This document shows, piece by piece, positions 45,388-57,753 of a stretch of 64,000 nucleotides of DNA. Location: the NCBI GenBank assembly GCA_003260075.1, contig QLIY01000338.1, positions 62,001-126,000 on the forward strand, given 5' to 3'. The number at the start of each line of letters is the position of its first letter. The first letter of the stretch is position 1. The stretch comes from Phallusia mammillata (taxonomy: Eukaryota > Chordata > Ascidiacea > Phlebobranchia > Ascidiidae). Both the position numbers and the translations under genes were made by a program. The notes under the pieces are model-generated. The model did not search any database and had not been told where the DNA came from. It saw only the letters and a list, made by a program, of their open reading frames with translations.

Positions 45388-48300
45388 TCACTGCCCATCA
45401 AAAGTTCCAGGTTTTCGATTTCGGTCACGGTTGAGTAGCTTTGCAGCATTTCTATGTTTTTTCTTGTAATCCTTGAAGATAAAACACAAATGAAAAGACA
45501 TTAGGGAAACGTTCAGCATAGAAATGTTTCCATCAATGGCTTTCTTCAAATTGAATTGATTTCGTCCATTCTTAGATTACAATTTATCAAAGCAACTAAT
45601 ACAACAAAAAGTATCTTCTCACCACAACATGCACAACTAAAAAAAACTATGTTAATTTGTCTGAAATCAAGATTGAAGCCACCGCCCCATGCAAATGCTA
45701 TAAGCTTGTGAAAGACAACTGTTAAACAGCCACAGAAAGTAGAAAAGCAACTATGGCATTATTCATGCATCTAAAGCAGTGAAATTTTAGTCCTTGATGC
45801 AGAAAATAAAGAAATGAAAGCAGTCATGAATGTTACACAGCTACACTTGACAGATTAGGCAACTACGATTCATGCATCGGTAGCACAGACAATTATAGCT
45901 CTCATACAAGAGATGTGGCAAAATATGAAGCAGCAGCAGCAAGCAATAGATGTTGATGAACATCTAAGAAGACTTACAGCTTTTAGCACATCTTTGCATT
46001 CCAGCCACTCATCTCGAATTTCCTCCATACTTTTGCCGGAACAAAATAAACGCGGGCCTTGCAACAGACGCTCGTCGTTAGGTGAAAGCATAAAAAGAGT
46101 GCTGGGTTTTGTAGAAGCAGAAGCTTGTGGAGAACCTAGGGGACATTTTAAAATCACTTTAGGTTGGGACCAGTGTTGTTTATCAGTAAAAGTGAACAAA
46201 ATTCTGATATACGACTGTAATAATTTGTGAAACTTTGCAAACAATTGAACAAAATTCTGTTCAAAAAGTGTCGCATACTGTACATAAGTTTGGAAATGAT
46301 GTGAACTTTTTTTCTAAATCAATCTTTGTTTTGCCTGCTATGAGTTTGTGCATATTTTAAGGAAAAATGTTATCAACCAATAATTTGCTATGAACTGCGT
46401 CAAATGCAATTTATGGCAACTGATAAGACACACAACTTGAAAAATTTGCAATACACAACAACTTTGCTGCCCATCATACCAAAAAGTTTTGCTGACAGTA
46501 GCAATCTGTATGGAAACAAACAACAAAATCAACCAGAGTGATTGATTGTCATTTGTCATTCGCAATAATAAGATAACCCTCGTTCAACTCAACTTTACCC
46601 AATGTTTAGAACCTTACAGAACAACAAAACAACCCCGAACAAACAAAGCAATGTTCCTACCTTTATCCAGTTTGTGTTCTTCCTCCATTTTTTCATCCTC
46701 TTCCACTTCACTGTCACTGCTGTCATGTTTGAAAACCTTTTTCCCAAACTTTTCACTGAGCTTCTGTTTTTCAGTTTTAGGTGGTAAATCTTTGAAACAA
46801 CAGTTAATGTAAAGCAAATATAAAGCAATTAGAGTGTATAAAGCTGTTCTTGCTCTTACCAAAGTACTTCAGAATATGTAAATTGTAGAAAGGGCTGATT
46901 AACTATTTTATACAAATTACGCAAATCCTAAAATAAAAAGCCATCTGGTAACGTCTTATTTTAAACATTACTACATAATTGAACAGGTTTACTACAGTAC
47001 ACATGCATAGGCGTCGATTTAGGGGTGACATGTCTCCCCTCCTGAAAAAACAGGGGTGACAACATATGTATTGTCTCCCCTGTTTTTTGTTTGAAATAAA
47101 GTATTGCCAGAAAAACCACATACACGCCTATGCCGTAAACCGGCTGTTTGTAAGATTGAAGGTCACAATCAATGACAAATGCAAGTGTCTCGTGGTTTGT
47201 TATGCAACGTAACAATGGTTGCAGTAACAATCAGCATTGTTATGTGATAGTTAATTGATTTATTCCCAGCACAGGGTGGTGGTTAAAGTATCTTATATTT
47301 GCTTTATGTTAACTGCAGAAATGACTAGTCCAGGGCTGTACAACATCTTCGCCATGACGGCCGCATCGCAGATCTTTATTTCACCAAAAGCCGGCCAATT
47401 GCCTGCTTGCTTGTGTTTTAAAATTACTGATGTAAAGAAATATTATATATAATATGTCAACCATCTAATGGCGCCTAAAAAGTTGAGATTAATTTCTAAC
47501 TTGAAGCGCAGATTGACCTGAAAAGTCTGACGATCAGTCTTAGCTGTTTATGACGTCATAATCTATATTGTGACGCTTAGCGTATCTGGTTTTTCCCATT
47601 GTTTGCATACAACAGGCATAAAAAAGTCTGCAACGTATGATCCCTAACTGGTAATACTTTTTCAGTTCCATAAAATGTGTTTAGAGCAGCTTGAAAATCA
47701 AAATATTTGACAAAAGAGTTTTTATTTACGTCACGGCCGCCAGTACATATATTTTAATAAACATGTTCACGCCCGCAGGTTGTGCACCTCTGTACTAGTC
47801 AAAGTAATAGGCATTTTTGCAGCCAAACGCAAGCAACCCTCGAATAAGACGTTTTCTGTTTAATGTTGAGTCATTTGAAAATCGTCACACGCAATGTAAA
47901 TGAACATCTTGAACAACGTACACTTAAATCCTGTCGCAATTTCACTATCTGACTGTGTGAAAGTTTGCTCTATCTGCCAGCTTTATTTTGTTACGTGCAA
48001 CCAAATATGGGTCATAACTTAGATCGTGCGGTCGCCAGGACAACGGAGCAGTTAACGCAACTGCCCTAAAATTATGGGTTTTAACGGCTGATGGATGTTT
48101 TCAAAACATGGAAAAGTCTCCCCTAAAATGTTGCCAATAGTTAAAAAATCGACGCCTATGTACACATGGACCATTATAACTTGCATGTCAATATGTGTAA
48201 TGGGGCCAATTTTCATTTACACAAACAAGAACCACCATACGCTTCAGCAAACACTGGAATACAATATTAACTTGGTACAAAAATGTTTCTTACCTTCATG

Positions 48301-50486
48301 GATGTAGGGAAGTTGATCTTCATCGGAAGATTGATCATCTTCTGGATCTCTTCCCAACATCTTCAGGAACGAGAAGGTCTGAGCATCCTCATCATTTTGC
48401 TCACTGTGATCTTCGGTTTTATCCTTTGTAGAAAAACAACAGACAACACTTGCAGAGGTATAATAGCCCAAGAATCCCAAAATGTGGGTAGGTTTTCTGC
48501 GATTATTACAAAACAATAAACTAAGCTATTTCGTAATTGTAATTATAACAAGAAAAACAAAATCTCCTTGTGTGTATCAAGTGTTTGAAACATATATACC
48601 TTATTATCTTCTTTTTGTGATTTTCCAAATGCACTTTTCAATTCAGTTGTACTTGTCTCGTAAAACTTGCTAGAGTCAACCGGAACTGGTTTGTCTTTCT
48701 TTTTCTTTTTTCTCTTTTTCTTCTCAACTTTATCACTGAGGAAAAGCAACATGACAAAAACGAGTATAAGACAGTGCAAACAATAGTTTGAACTATATTA
48801 ACAATCTACTCAACAAATTGTTAACCACACACACTACACAATATATTGAACACAAAGGTGTTTTTTGTCTTGTCACTTATGCCCGAACTGTAACCTGGTT
48901 TGTTTAACTTCCATCTGAGCATGTCCTTCTTTAGTTGGGTCGTATCGTTTGGTGTCAGGGTCAACAAAAGTTGCAGATTTCCGCTTCAATGCTTTTGCAG
49001 TAGCCGCAACTCCTACAACTTGCTGGAGAATTGCAAGATTCCGTCGTTTCTCTGTAAAAATTAACACTGTTACATCAGATGCTTAGTTTTGTCCAGATCA
49101 AAGAGTTTACTGTTGCCAGGCTTATCAAATAATAACTATTTTAGCTATGTACACAACACACTTATGTCAGATTTATATTTTTATGATATTTCAAACAGGC
49201 TCAATAAACATTTGAACATAACTCAGTTAATACAACCTTTCTGTGGTGATAACTTTATTACTACACAGTCCACCCCACCATCAGTTTGATCCATTTGTTT
49301 ATCAACCGAAGCTTCGTTTTCTTCTGAGCTACTGTTACTTTCAACAAATCTTTCATCCATTTTAAATCTCGCATCCATTCCAGTTCTATAAAATTTATTC
49401 CAAACAATTAGAACAGAGTTGTAGCAAACTGACTTCATTGTTGTGAATTTTAAACCTTGATTGAATTTCGAGCAACTTTTTTCCTTGTTTTCCCTCAAAC
49501 TGATGTTTAATTTGGATTTCATCGTCGCTGTAATCATTATCAAGTCCCAGAATATCTTCCACAGCTGCAGCCTGTTTGTAAACAAGATTTACTTCAGAAA
49601 CACTAAGCTTTACTTTCAACACTTTTTCTCAAGTCTTGACATAAGTATGTAAAATAAGCTCTTGTTGCCAGGCATATTGTAACCAAGTATTGCTCATCCA
49701 GCAGTTATATTATAACTATCGACATTTCGACGTCCAATACCAGTCTGCAGAACATGGCAGTTTCCCGACGAGATCTCGTGCGTGCAGGGCCAACATGTCC
49801 CGCATGCACAACCCGTAAGTTCCCGCGCAAGACCTATTTAGGTGCAAAGCAAGTAAAAGAGGTTAAGACAAGCCAAATAAATGCCTGGGGTGCAAAATTT
49901 TCGGGTGCAAAAAATGTATTTGAAAAAAAAAAAACGCCTGCAACTATCACACTGGTGTATAACCAAACAATAATTTAAACATACTTTTGTTATCTTTCCA
50001 TCATCGTTTGTTTGTTGCACATCTTCATTGCTGTCAGAACTGTTGTCATCAAACTTAAAGTGTTTGTTGGTTTTCTTGCTTTGATCCTAAAATAACAGAA
50101 CAGTTTACAGTTGCAGAAATTTGCAACAACTGAAACCAGAAACACCAAAATACACACAATTTCAAGCAGATTAACTGGAACAATTTGAAAATGATCACAC
50201 TAGTGAGAAATTGGCCAAGAGTAAAACTTGTTAAGAAACAATTACATTTTCTGTTGTCATTGTAAAAAAAATAAGTTTGAAAATGATAAAATGTTAGAAA
50301 ATAAAGGCATAAATTTTTTAGGCAATTATATTTGAAATCAGGTAGTAAGAATAATAAACGCTCACTTACTAAATTACTTAACGAAACTTTAATAAGCAGT
50401 TTTGTTTTTGCTTCGAGTGCCTTCTTTTCCTCGAGAGATTCCAACCTAATTTTGTTGGATAAACTTTTCTTGCTCGGGCCTTTCAT
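45388..50486 (-). CDS. NOL8: NOL8-like nucleolar protein, C-terminal region only (no RRM)
   Basis: Ten exons on the minus strand join in frame: 50370-50486, 49985-50086, 49456-49571, 49237-49385, 48895-49051, 48600-48735, 48294-48423, 46661-46789, 45978-46135 and 45388-45471, giving 425 residues. The order of motifs follows the C-terminal part of NOL8: NKHFKFDDNSSDS, QIKHQFEGKQGKKLLEIQSR, MDARFKMDERFVESNSSSEE, KRYDPTKEGHAQ, a Lys stretch, FYETSTTELKSAFG, SFLKMLGRDPED, LSPNDERLLQGPRLF and DYKKKHRNAAKLL. NOL8 is a nucleolar protein needed for rRNA processing and cell growth. Vertebrate NOL8 starts with an RRM and a long linker; neither is present, and the PhyH gene lies only about 300 bp upstream on the same strand. 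The chosen ATG (50486) is the first one in frame. Confidence 0.85.
46998..47140. mobile_element. Small TIR element (GCATAGGCGT ends) in a NOL8-like intron
   Basis: The left end GCATAGGCGTCGATTT (about 47006) and right end ACACGCCTATGC (about 47122) are inverted over 10 bp. Inside are two inverted blocks of GGGGTGACA and TGTCTCCCCT. A second, single end in the opposite orientation (AAATCGACGCCTATG, with TCTCCCCTAAAA before it) lies at 48112-48162 in the same intron. No coding frame is present. Confidence 0.55.
48105..48170 (-). repeat. Second, inverted end of the GCATAGGCGT repeat
   Basis: AAATCGACGCCTATG at about 48146-48160 is the reverse complement of the end at 47006, followed by TACACATGG. 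Together the two ends bracket about 1.15 kb with no transposase frame. Confidence 0.5.
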
Positions 50487-50685
50487 ACTTCTTAAATTTA
50501 CGGACCAAATCAACGCATTTATATCCAAAATTGTTAATATTAACAACTCGTTTTTTAACATTCAACAATTGTTTTGTCACGTGTTAATGCTTTTTTTCCA
50601 ATTCCCGCATTAGTCTCAAAGCAGTCTCGTAAATAAAGCAATTTAGTTGACACTTTTACCAAACCTTTGAAACAACATTTTTTTT

Positions 50686-50691
50686 TTTATT
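50686..50691 (-). terminator. Candidate poly(A) signal of the PhyH gene
   Basis: AATAAA on the minus strand, about 100 nt downstream of the PhyH stop codon and before the NOL8-like start. It suggests the two genes end and begin separately. Confidence 0.5.
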
Positions 50692-50792
50692 ATTGCACAA
50701 GCCACGTATACCACGTAAGTGGGTAATAACGAGAAAACAATATCAGAATCAAGATGCAAATAAAAATTAGTCAGATGTTGGTGGTATCGTTT

Positions 50793-53700
50793 TTATTGTT
50801 TTGCATTTTCGTTTTCACTTGGGACATCTTCGTTGACTTTCTTTGCCACAATGGTTTTGTCCTCACTTGGATCCATAAACCATTTGCCGGACAAGTCTTC
50901 GAACTCCTGACAATCCATAAGTGCAGAGTCATCAACCTGTTAAAACGTCAATAAACGAGATTAAAATCGTGCAAAGATAAGTCTCTGCAGTTATACTTTC
51001 AAATTGTGTATTTTTTGTGATAAAACAAAACCTTAGATCGAAGAGTTTGTTTTCAACCTGTTTTAATCGTTTAAAAGTTTGGCCACGGCTGAATTAACCA
51101 CCAAATGTAAAGTTAGCACGCGTTTGTGGCAACGGAATTAATAGGGGCTGCGCACTTTTTACATTCGATTTTCAGGGTTGTCTTATTATTTGAAAGTTCA
51201 GCCACGTCATATTTTCCAAATCATACTGCTTGACCTCCTTTGAACGTAAACATTGATGCAGCCGTACAACAATATTTTCAGGTTCAGATCTGCTACGCCC
51301 GTATTCGTACCAACAAACTCTTCAGCCACAATCCACCACGGCAGTGTGTACCAAACATTGTGTATAGGGCACATAGGTGTGGGGAAATTTCGACCCTAAG
51401 TTTGGTCCAGTACAAACTTAAACTTGTATCAAGGTAACACACAACAAACATTACCTTGTGTAGCTTGGTCGCCCTCGCGTGGTGATGATCCACATATGAA
51501 TCATTGTCCATCCGATTGTAGCAAGGAATAAGAACCCACCTCTTGCGATCCGACCAGTTTTGATCGCTGACAACGAAAACAAAGTTAGTAATCATCTTTT
51601 CAACAGGATAAACTTACTAAAACCCACCACAGACTAATTTATATCGCCTTGGCATCTGGCACAAATTAAAAAACACATGGAAATTTTATCACGCGAAGAA
51701 TGGGTATCACGGCCCATTGCGGAGGATAGCCACGAATTTGAACACCCTAATGTTGTAAAACTTGTACCAGTTAAACTGACCTTGCATGTAAAACGTTGCA
51801 GTGAAAAAATATTCCATCGCCAGGTTTCAGTTCAACGTAAAATTCCTCCAAAACTTTTTTGCACTAGAAATAAATTTGAAACATAAATAAGACCATGCAG
51901 TAACGAAGCATATTAAATTGTTTGAGTTTTTAACATCATAACGCTTTATGCTTTGTGTTTGTACTAAATGATAAAGTTACCTCTTCAAGACGGTCAGGAT
52001 CAGCGCCATTTTGGCTTCCTATCCTCACGTGATCAAGTCGGCCGAGTTTGTGACTTCCACGGAGCACCTGGAGGTACAAATTGATTCCATACAAATAAAG
52101 TTTCTCAAACAAACAGAATCACAAGCTTTTACCTTTAAACATCCATTTTCTTTATCGCATTTGTCGATTGCAATAAAAACAGACAGAAGATTAGGAAATA
52201 GAAGTCCGTTCTTGTACCAATATCTAAAAGTCACCAGCAATAAAGTTTTGAGTCAAGCTTGCAATTTAGGTGCTGTACTTATATTTATATGATGTATAGC
52301 AGTGGTCGGCAACCGCCGGTCAGCTAGAAGTACAATTTTCAGGTTTAATGTATTAAAACATTTTACCCATGTATCCCGGCGATTATAAACTAATTTAAGT
52401 GTTTTGATTGCTAAATATTTGTAGTTTTTCGAAGACCGGTCAGCAATAAAATTTCACTTTTAAAAACGGTCCCCAGTACAAAAGAGATTGCCAACCCCTG
52501 ATGTATAGGTTTAAAAACCAGTATTGTATACTGCTACACGTCAATCAAACCAGTTCAGATTTTTTACCCATAATCTTGATGCCATTCGAAACCTCCTACT
52601 TTTCCTTTTTCCTTCATGTTGAGCTTTGTGTGATAATGATAAACTTCTCCGCCAAGCAACTGCGCAAAACAGTAAACAAATCCGCGGTCAGTTTCTATGC
52701 ATTCGTATAAAGAGCAAAACATCCCATTGTTTAACAGATACGTAAACGGACACCGAAAAAACCATGGGTTATCGAGTCAAGTGTCATGTTATTTGAATTG
52801 TGGTTGAACTCCGTTGTCTGGATATGTTCTGCCGTAGGATCGCAACCGACCGCACGAACCTGGCGGGGTACGTCCGGTTGCATGAGACGGTGATACATAA
52901 TAATAGATATTGGCTACTTTAAACTATCTCCATCCCACGCACCTCCTCTGTAGTGTCCACGACGCGTCTGCATCTTCCGAACAATCCCGTGTAATCGTTG
53001 CCAGGGTGATTCCACAAAACCATCGAAAGTTTTCCTCCCTTTCCGTCCGTCAGAGCGATCGCGTGCTTCATCACGTGACCCAAGTTTACGGCGTGTTCCA
53101 GTTTGTCTATCTCAGGCTGTGTGAAAAGCCCTCTGAAAAACACAACAACACCTCATTGATATCTGTATTTCTATTATATTTTAGTTAAAGAGATTGTTCT
53201 GCGGTAAAAACGATGAGCAACCTCCTTTGACAATGTGTACCAAAGTTTACGGGTTCAAATCCCATGTCGACCACAGTGTTTTCCTGAACTTTGGGCAATG
53301 CTTTAACCAAGTTGAACCTGATCGGTTTAAATAAATAGAAGTTACCAACCCAGCAAACGACAGCAGACCAAGTGTGCTTTGTGAGCAGACGCATTCTGGT
53401 TGTTGTTCACTCACCGAGGTTAAAATGAAACAAAAAATCCCAATGTAATTATGTCTGCTAAAATTTCATTAAGGTTCCAGTTCTATAGTGACACCTTAGC
53501 ATCCAAATCGTAGACACATTAGTTGCGAATTCGTACCGAAATAACCTAATATTAAACTGCAGTAGTCATTACCTGACTAGAACGAAGCCATCCTCTTCGT
53601 AAGCTATTTTCATTTCATCCGTGACCTTCAACCTTTCACCTGGCGTGTATTTAAATTCTGGAACGGGACCTAATACAAATACATAAATACGATCAACTGA

Positions 53701-53993
53701 ACAGAAGCAGACAAAACATTTTTAATGCTAAAACAACAACGACAAAGTTTCATTGAAGCACATGCAGACAACAAGGCCAGCTTGTCATCTTTATGATTCT
53801 AAAAATGCGTATCTTGTTTTGCTAATACTCATGCAGTGAACGTTTTAAAGATGTTTGGTGATTTTTAACTTATTGAAGTTTCCGTCCGTATTTTCCAAAC
53901 CCACTCGAATCGTCAGCTCGTTTAGTTTAATGATACGAAACTATATCTGAATTTAAATCTTGTTCAAATCTCACCTGGATTTCGTTTTGCCAT
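50793..53993 (-). CDS. Phytanoyl-CoA dioxygenase (PhyH) family Fe(II)/2-oxoglutarate oxygenase
   Basis: Nine minus-strand exons join without a frame break: 53975-53993, 53573-53669, 52943-53132, 52568-52659, 52133-52223, 51981-52067, 51781-51863, 51455-51566 and 50793-50936, giving 304 residues from MAKRNPGPVPEF to ENAKQ-stop. The double-stranded beta-helix iron site is complete: H129 and D131 in [12 protein letters not shown] and the distal H218 in [13 protein letters not shown]. The 2-oxoglutarate-binding arginine is R229, eleven residues on, the same spacing as in human PHYH. Other family blocks are [44 protein letters not shown] and [11 protein letters not shown]. Enzymes of this family hydroxylate small organic substrates, using O2 and 2-oxoglutarate. 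The substrate cannot be read from sequence, and no clear peroxisomal targeting signal is seen at the C-terminus. Confidence 0.92.
53230..53300 (+). repeat. B-box-like sequence in a PhyH intron
   Basis: GGGTTCAAATCCC at about 53250 followed by ACAGTGTTTTCCTGAACTTTGGGCAATGCTTT resembles the B box and body of a tRNA-derived SINE. No A box or cloverleaf is visible. Confidence 0.35.
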
Positions 53994-54890
53994 TTTGCAG
54001 GACGATTGTTGAATTACTTGCGCTGTACGTGACGAACTGCAACCAACTCGTCTGTTCAGCTACTTCGTGGCGAAATCAGCTGAACCAGTTATTCATTAAC
54101 GTACACCCGCGGGCAAACCTCGAAAGAAGTTTGAGTTGTTGTGAAACTTAGAAAAACTGCAAGTTAGCCTGCATCAGCGATCTCGACTTCTTTCTCCAAC
54201 GCCCCGTAAACATTTAATTGAATTGAATACGTTCCTCGCTTGTCGAAAAAAACTTAAAATTGGCGCTCAGTACAGTCAACCCATTTAGGTTTTCGAGTTG
54301 AAAGTATCCAGTATTGTGAAAGCAATCGTTCATGTAACTTTCGCCGTTTAATATTGTCGTTATATTATATTGTATGATTTACTCTCAGCGCCAGCTAATC
54401 GCCAATTTATTCTTTAGTGCCCGTTTTATAATTACAAGTGCTGTTATGGGGCAATGCAGCCCACTGTAAAAACCACTGATACGCGCTGTGATGGTTTTTA
54501 TGTGATCGATCAAACATAAAAAAAGTCTGAATTAGTTAATGAAACCGATCAACATCTGGAACTGGAATGTTTGTCAGACTTCATCAAACCCATGTCGATC
54601 AACAAGGAATCACGGAATCCCGCTATTGATAACGGAATTTTTTAACTTGTTAAAAAATATTTAGGCAATATTTTCCACACAACAAAATGTAACCGATTCA
54701 TACAAAAACAGCAAACAATACATATGTAGCACATGCAGTTTTCTTATCGCAACTAGTTAATGTTTGCATACTGTTAAAAAGCATCATGTTTAGGTGAAAT
54801 TGAAGAATCAAGTGATTCATACCAATGAAAAGTTCCAAATCAGGTGATTGAAAAATAAATTTAGATTCAAAGAAAAAAGTTGTGACTGAC
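53994..54890. other. Intergenic DNA between torsin cofactor and PhyH genes
   Basis: About 1.1 kb separates the torsin-cofactor stop (55092) from the PhyH start (53993), both on the minus strand. It should hold the PhyH promoter and the torsin-cofactor 3' end. No specific site other than the poly(A) signal at 54893 is recognised. Confidence 0.5.
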
Positions 54891-54892
54891 TG

Positions 54893-54898
54893 TTTATT
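54893..54898 (-). terminator. Candidate poly(A) signal of the torsin-cofactor gene
   Basis: AATAAA on the minus strand, about 195 nt after the stop codon at 55092. Confidence 0.45.
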
Positions 54899-55091
54899 TT
54901 CCTTACACTACATTTTAACACACACAAAAATATAAACATTTCTTTTTTTAATCAGAGTTAAACAAAAAAACAAATTTCAAATGTGTTGACATCTTTGAAA
55001 GGAGTACAATCACATACAACTGCATTGCATTACAAACTAGAGTTTTTTAAGCGTTATTGCAACAATATTTTACTCATTTGTACCAGCAGCT

Positions 55092-57098
55092 TCAGCAGTT
55101 CAGATTGTCAATTTTTTTCACCCATGCCACAGAAGGTGTTATTCTCGACATTAAACCAGCAATCATATCGCTTGTCATAACTTCTGGGTCTCGGCTCATC
55201 AGGGAATGGGAAAGATATTTATCAACTATTTCATCCCACAATCTTGGAGGCAAATTACTTAAATCATGAGCAGATTGGCTCCAATCTCCATTATCAACCT
55301 AAACAGAGCAAGATGTTTAACATTTACAAACACAGCCGAATGTTCAATTTAAGCTGGACTCTTGCACAATGGCTAATGGTTCACACATACTTAGCACTCC
55401 AAAATATCTACGCTGCACATAAACTGGTGCACATCTAATGTTGCTCACATAGGTCCTCGGTGTACTAAGATAGCTGTCTTTAGTTATAGGGAGTTTTTGG
55501 AAGTTATTTCTGCATGAAATGTTGTACCTGCACAACTAGAATAATGGCAACATTCTTGAAAGGTGCATTGTCATTTTCACAAAACTGATAGAAGAGAGGC
55601 GTCGCAGCTGCAGGAATCAAGTCAAACCGATCAACCACAGCAGAACAGGAACCAGATTTAAACTGTTTTGTAAGTTGATCGTCTAAGAGAAACTTTGCTT
55701 CACTTGCTTGTAAGTTTTTCACATCCAAACCAGAAACCTAGAAATAATGCAAAAGTTAGTACATTTCCTGAAATGTTTTGTTTTGTTTCTATTATTTCTA
55801 GCCAGTGAAAAGAGTGACATAAACAACAAAAAACATTTTAGACAAGACTGAAAAATTTCATGTTTTATTCTTGATGAACATGAACAAAACAATAATAGTT
55901 AAAAGAGAGAACCTTAATGCTTGAGGAGCAGTTGCTGGAGTAGACAGCGGCGAGTTTATTTGCAAGGCATTGGGCAGTGGGGTAAGCATTTTCATCAGCA
56001 GCAAGCATAAGAACAGCAGGTTGATTGTTGTTCTGACTGTTGTGATGTTTCACCAAAGAAACTCTGAAATTATATGATTGTTTTACAACACACTCTGAAA
56101 TTATATGATTGTTTTACAACACACTCTGAAATTATATGATTGTTTTACAGCACACTCTGAAATTATATGATTGTTTTACAATACAAAGTTGTGGTTGATG
56201 CACAACAGACCGGAAGGAAAGGCCTAACCTTAAATGTATGGATCACTTTTAGACTTTGATTTAGCACATAATATTTGATGCTTATATGTTACATTGCTTG
56301 GTACATGAACATATTTTTTATTGTAATTTGTTCACAAAGAAACTTATTAAAGCACAAACAACTAACCTTACTATTTTCCAAAGTCGTTTGTCCTGAAGCG
56401 CAATCTCATCTTCAATGGATTTCAGTTTAAGTTTAAATAGCTCAGTGTTACTTATTTCCACATGTGTTTGTCTTTCAGAGAAATACTTGCTGGCATAAAA
56501 CACCAATGCAGCAATGATCACAAGCAGGGCCAAATTTTTAGGTAAATCTGTCAACACAAAAAATGGGTTATCTTAACTTGCCTTTGACAGTTCTATTATT
56601 TTACAAAACTGTGTATGTATTTTACTTTACTATTAACTTTAGGTTAGAATTAAATTTAAGAATCTCAAACTTTTGTATGTTTGTTGGTTTAAAAAATTAT
56701 AAGTAAACCGAAATCTTTCAGCTATACTTTGCCCATGTGGATATTGAAGGTATGTTGTATGTCTCAATACAAACAAATGAAAACTTACTTAATGAGTGAG
56801 GGAGTGGCTCATTCTTTTCACAATCTTTTGGACGTTCATGAAAGCTGGATTTGACCTTGACTGGTGATTCAAATTTTTCCGAAACTCTAGATACATCAAC
56901 ATCCTTATCAGAACCATCAGTTGTGGTCTCGTCCAACCCACTTGTGCTTGCAACAAAGTCAGGATCATCTTGTGAGCTCAGTGTTTGTTCTGCTGCACTG
57001 CTGTTTTCTTCACTCAGACTTTCACTCCTTTTCCGTGTTTTATTGGGGGTCTGTGACTTTTTCTTTGCTTTGCTCGAAGCAGTCTTTCTACCTGCCAT
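55092..57098 (-). CDS. TOR1AIP: Torsin-1A-interacting protein (LAP1/LULL1-type torsin cofactor)
   Basis: Five minus-strand exons join in frame: 56789-57098, 56367-56547, 55913-56063, 55528-55737 and 55092-55298, giving 352 residues. Residues 1-105 are a Lys- and Ser-rich, acidic-patched tail that would face the nucleus or cytosol. A single transmembrane helix follows (NLALLVIIAALVFYASKYF, about 107-126), then a lumenal domain with the LAP1 blocks NNQPAVLMLAADENAYPTAQ, SCSAVVDRFDLIPAAATPLF and YQFCENDNAPFKNVAIILVV. Family members activate torsin AAA+ ATPases in the nuclear envelope/ER lumen by supplying an arginine finger. The equivalent arginine is kept near the end (R336 in LMSRITPSVAWV, aligning with the WSRIS motif of vertebrate LAP1/LULL1). 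The start ATG follows an in-frame region with no earlier ATG. The acceptor of the third exon lies in a 31-bp tandem repeat. Confidence 0.9.
56061..56184 (-). repeat. TOR1AIP: 31-bp tandem repeat (4 copies) carrying a splice acceptor
   Basis: ACTCTGAAATTATATGATTG starts at 56061, 56092, 56123 and 56154, an exact 31-bp period with only a few mismatches. On the minus strand each unit ends in ATAATTTCAG|AGT, so the intron has four consecutive 3' splice sites. The one nearest the coding sequence (AG at 56064-56065) gives the conserved frame. Confidence 0.9.
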
Positions 57099-57709
57099 TA
57101 TGCACACTTAATTTCCAGGCACTTCAAAATTTGCGGCTCTAGACACGAAAGAATTGATTTTTATCGTTAAACAGGTAAATATTCGTGCAGTTAATTTAAC
57201 ACAACTTTTGTGAAAATACAGTTGCTCACGACTAGGAGTGGTTGGGTTAGAACAAGGTTTATAATCACAAACAACACCTAGCATAAATCCTGCTAAGTTT
57301 AGGGGTTGAATTAAAAAAAGATTTGATTTTGAAGAGGAACCTCAACCAATTTAGCAAGTTAAAACTACTTTTTTCCACCGGGTTTTCCCTAGTTACAATA
57401 GAAATCAAAAAATTATGTTTTGACTTCGATGGTTTCGTTTCAAGTTTGTAAACAGTTTTAACCCATCACCGACCTGAATGAGGCTGCAGCATTATTTTTT
57501 TTAAAACTTAAGTCTAAGTGATCATCTTACTGTTTAAATCTACTGCCTGTACCCAAATAATACATGGCAAACTTTTTCAAAATTAATTTCACCACTCCTG
57601 CAAATATTCTTCTGAAGTTAGTTGAAGCTGAAATCTACCAATAGGGAAGTTTGCTTGAAGTCCACCCATTTGACTTCAAACTCTAACACACACTCAACAT
57701 GTAAACAAT

Positions 57710-57715
57710 TTTATT
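57710..57715 (-). terminator. DDX18: Candidate poly(A) signal of DDX18
   Basis: AATAAA on the minus strand, about 40 nt downstream of the DDX18 stop codon. Confidence 0.5.
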
Positions 57716-57753
57716 ACACGTAATTTATAACCCAACACATGAAACCATATTTG

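Noticed and set aside
50590-50640. Minus-strand TALRLMRELEKKH-stop as a terminal exon
   Set aside because: The PhyH gene already ends in frame at 50793 and no donor supports this extension.
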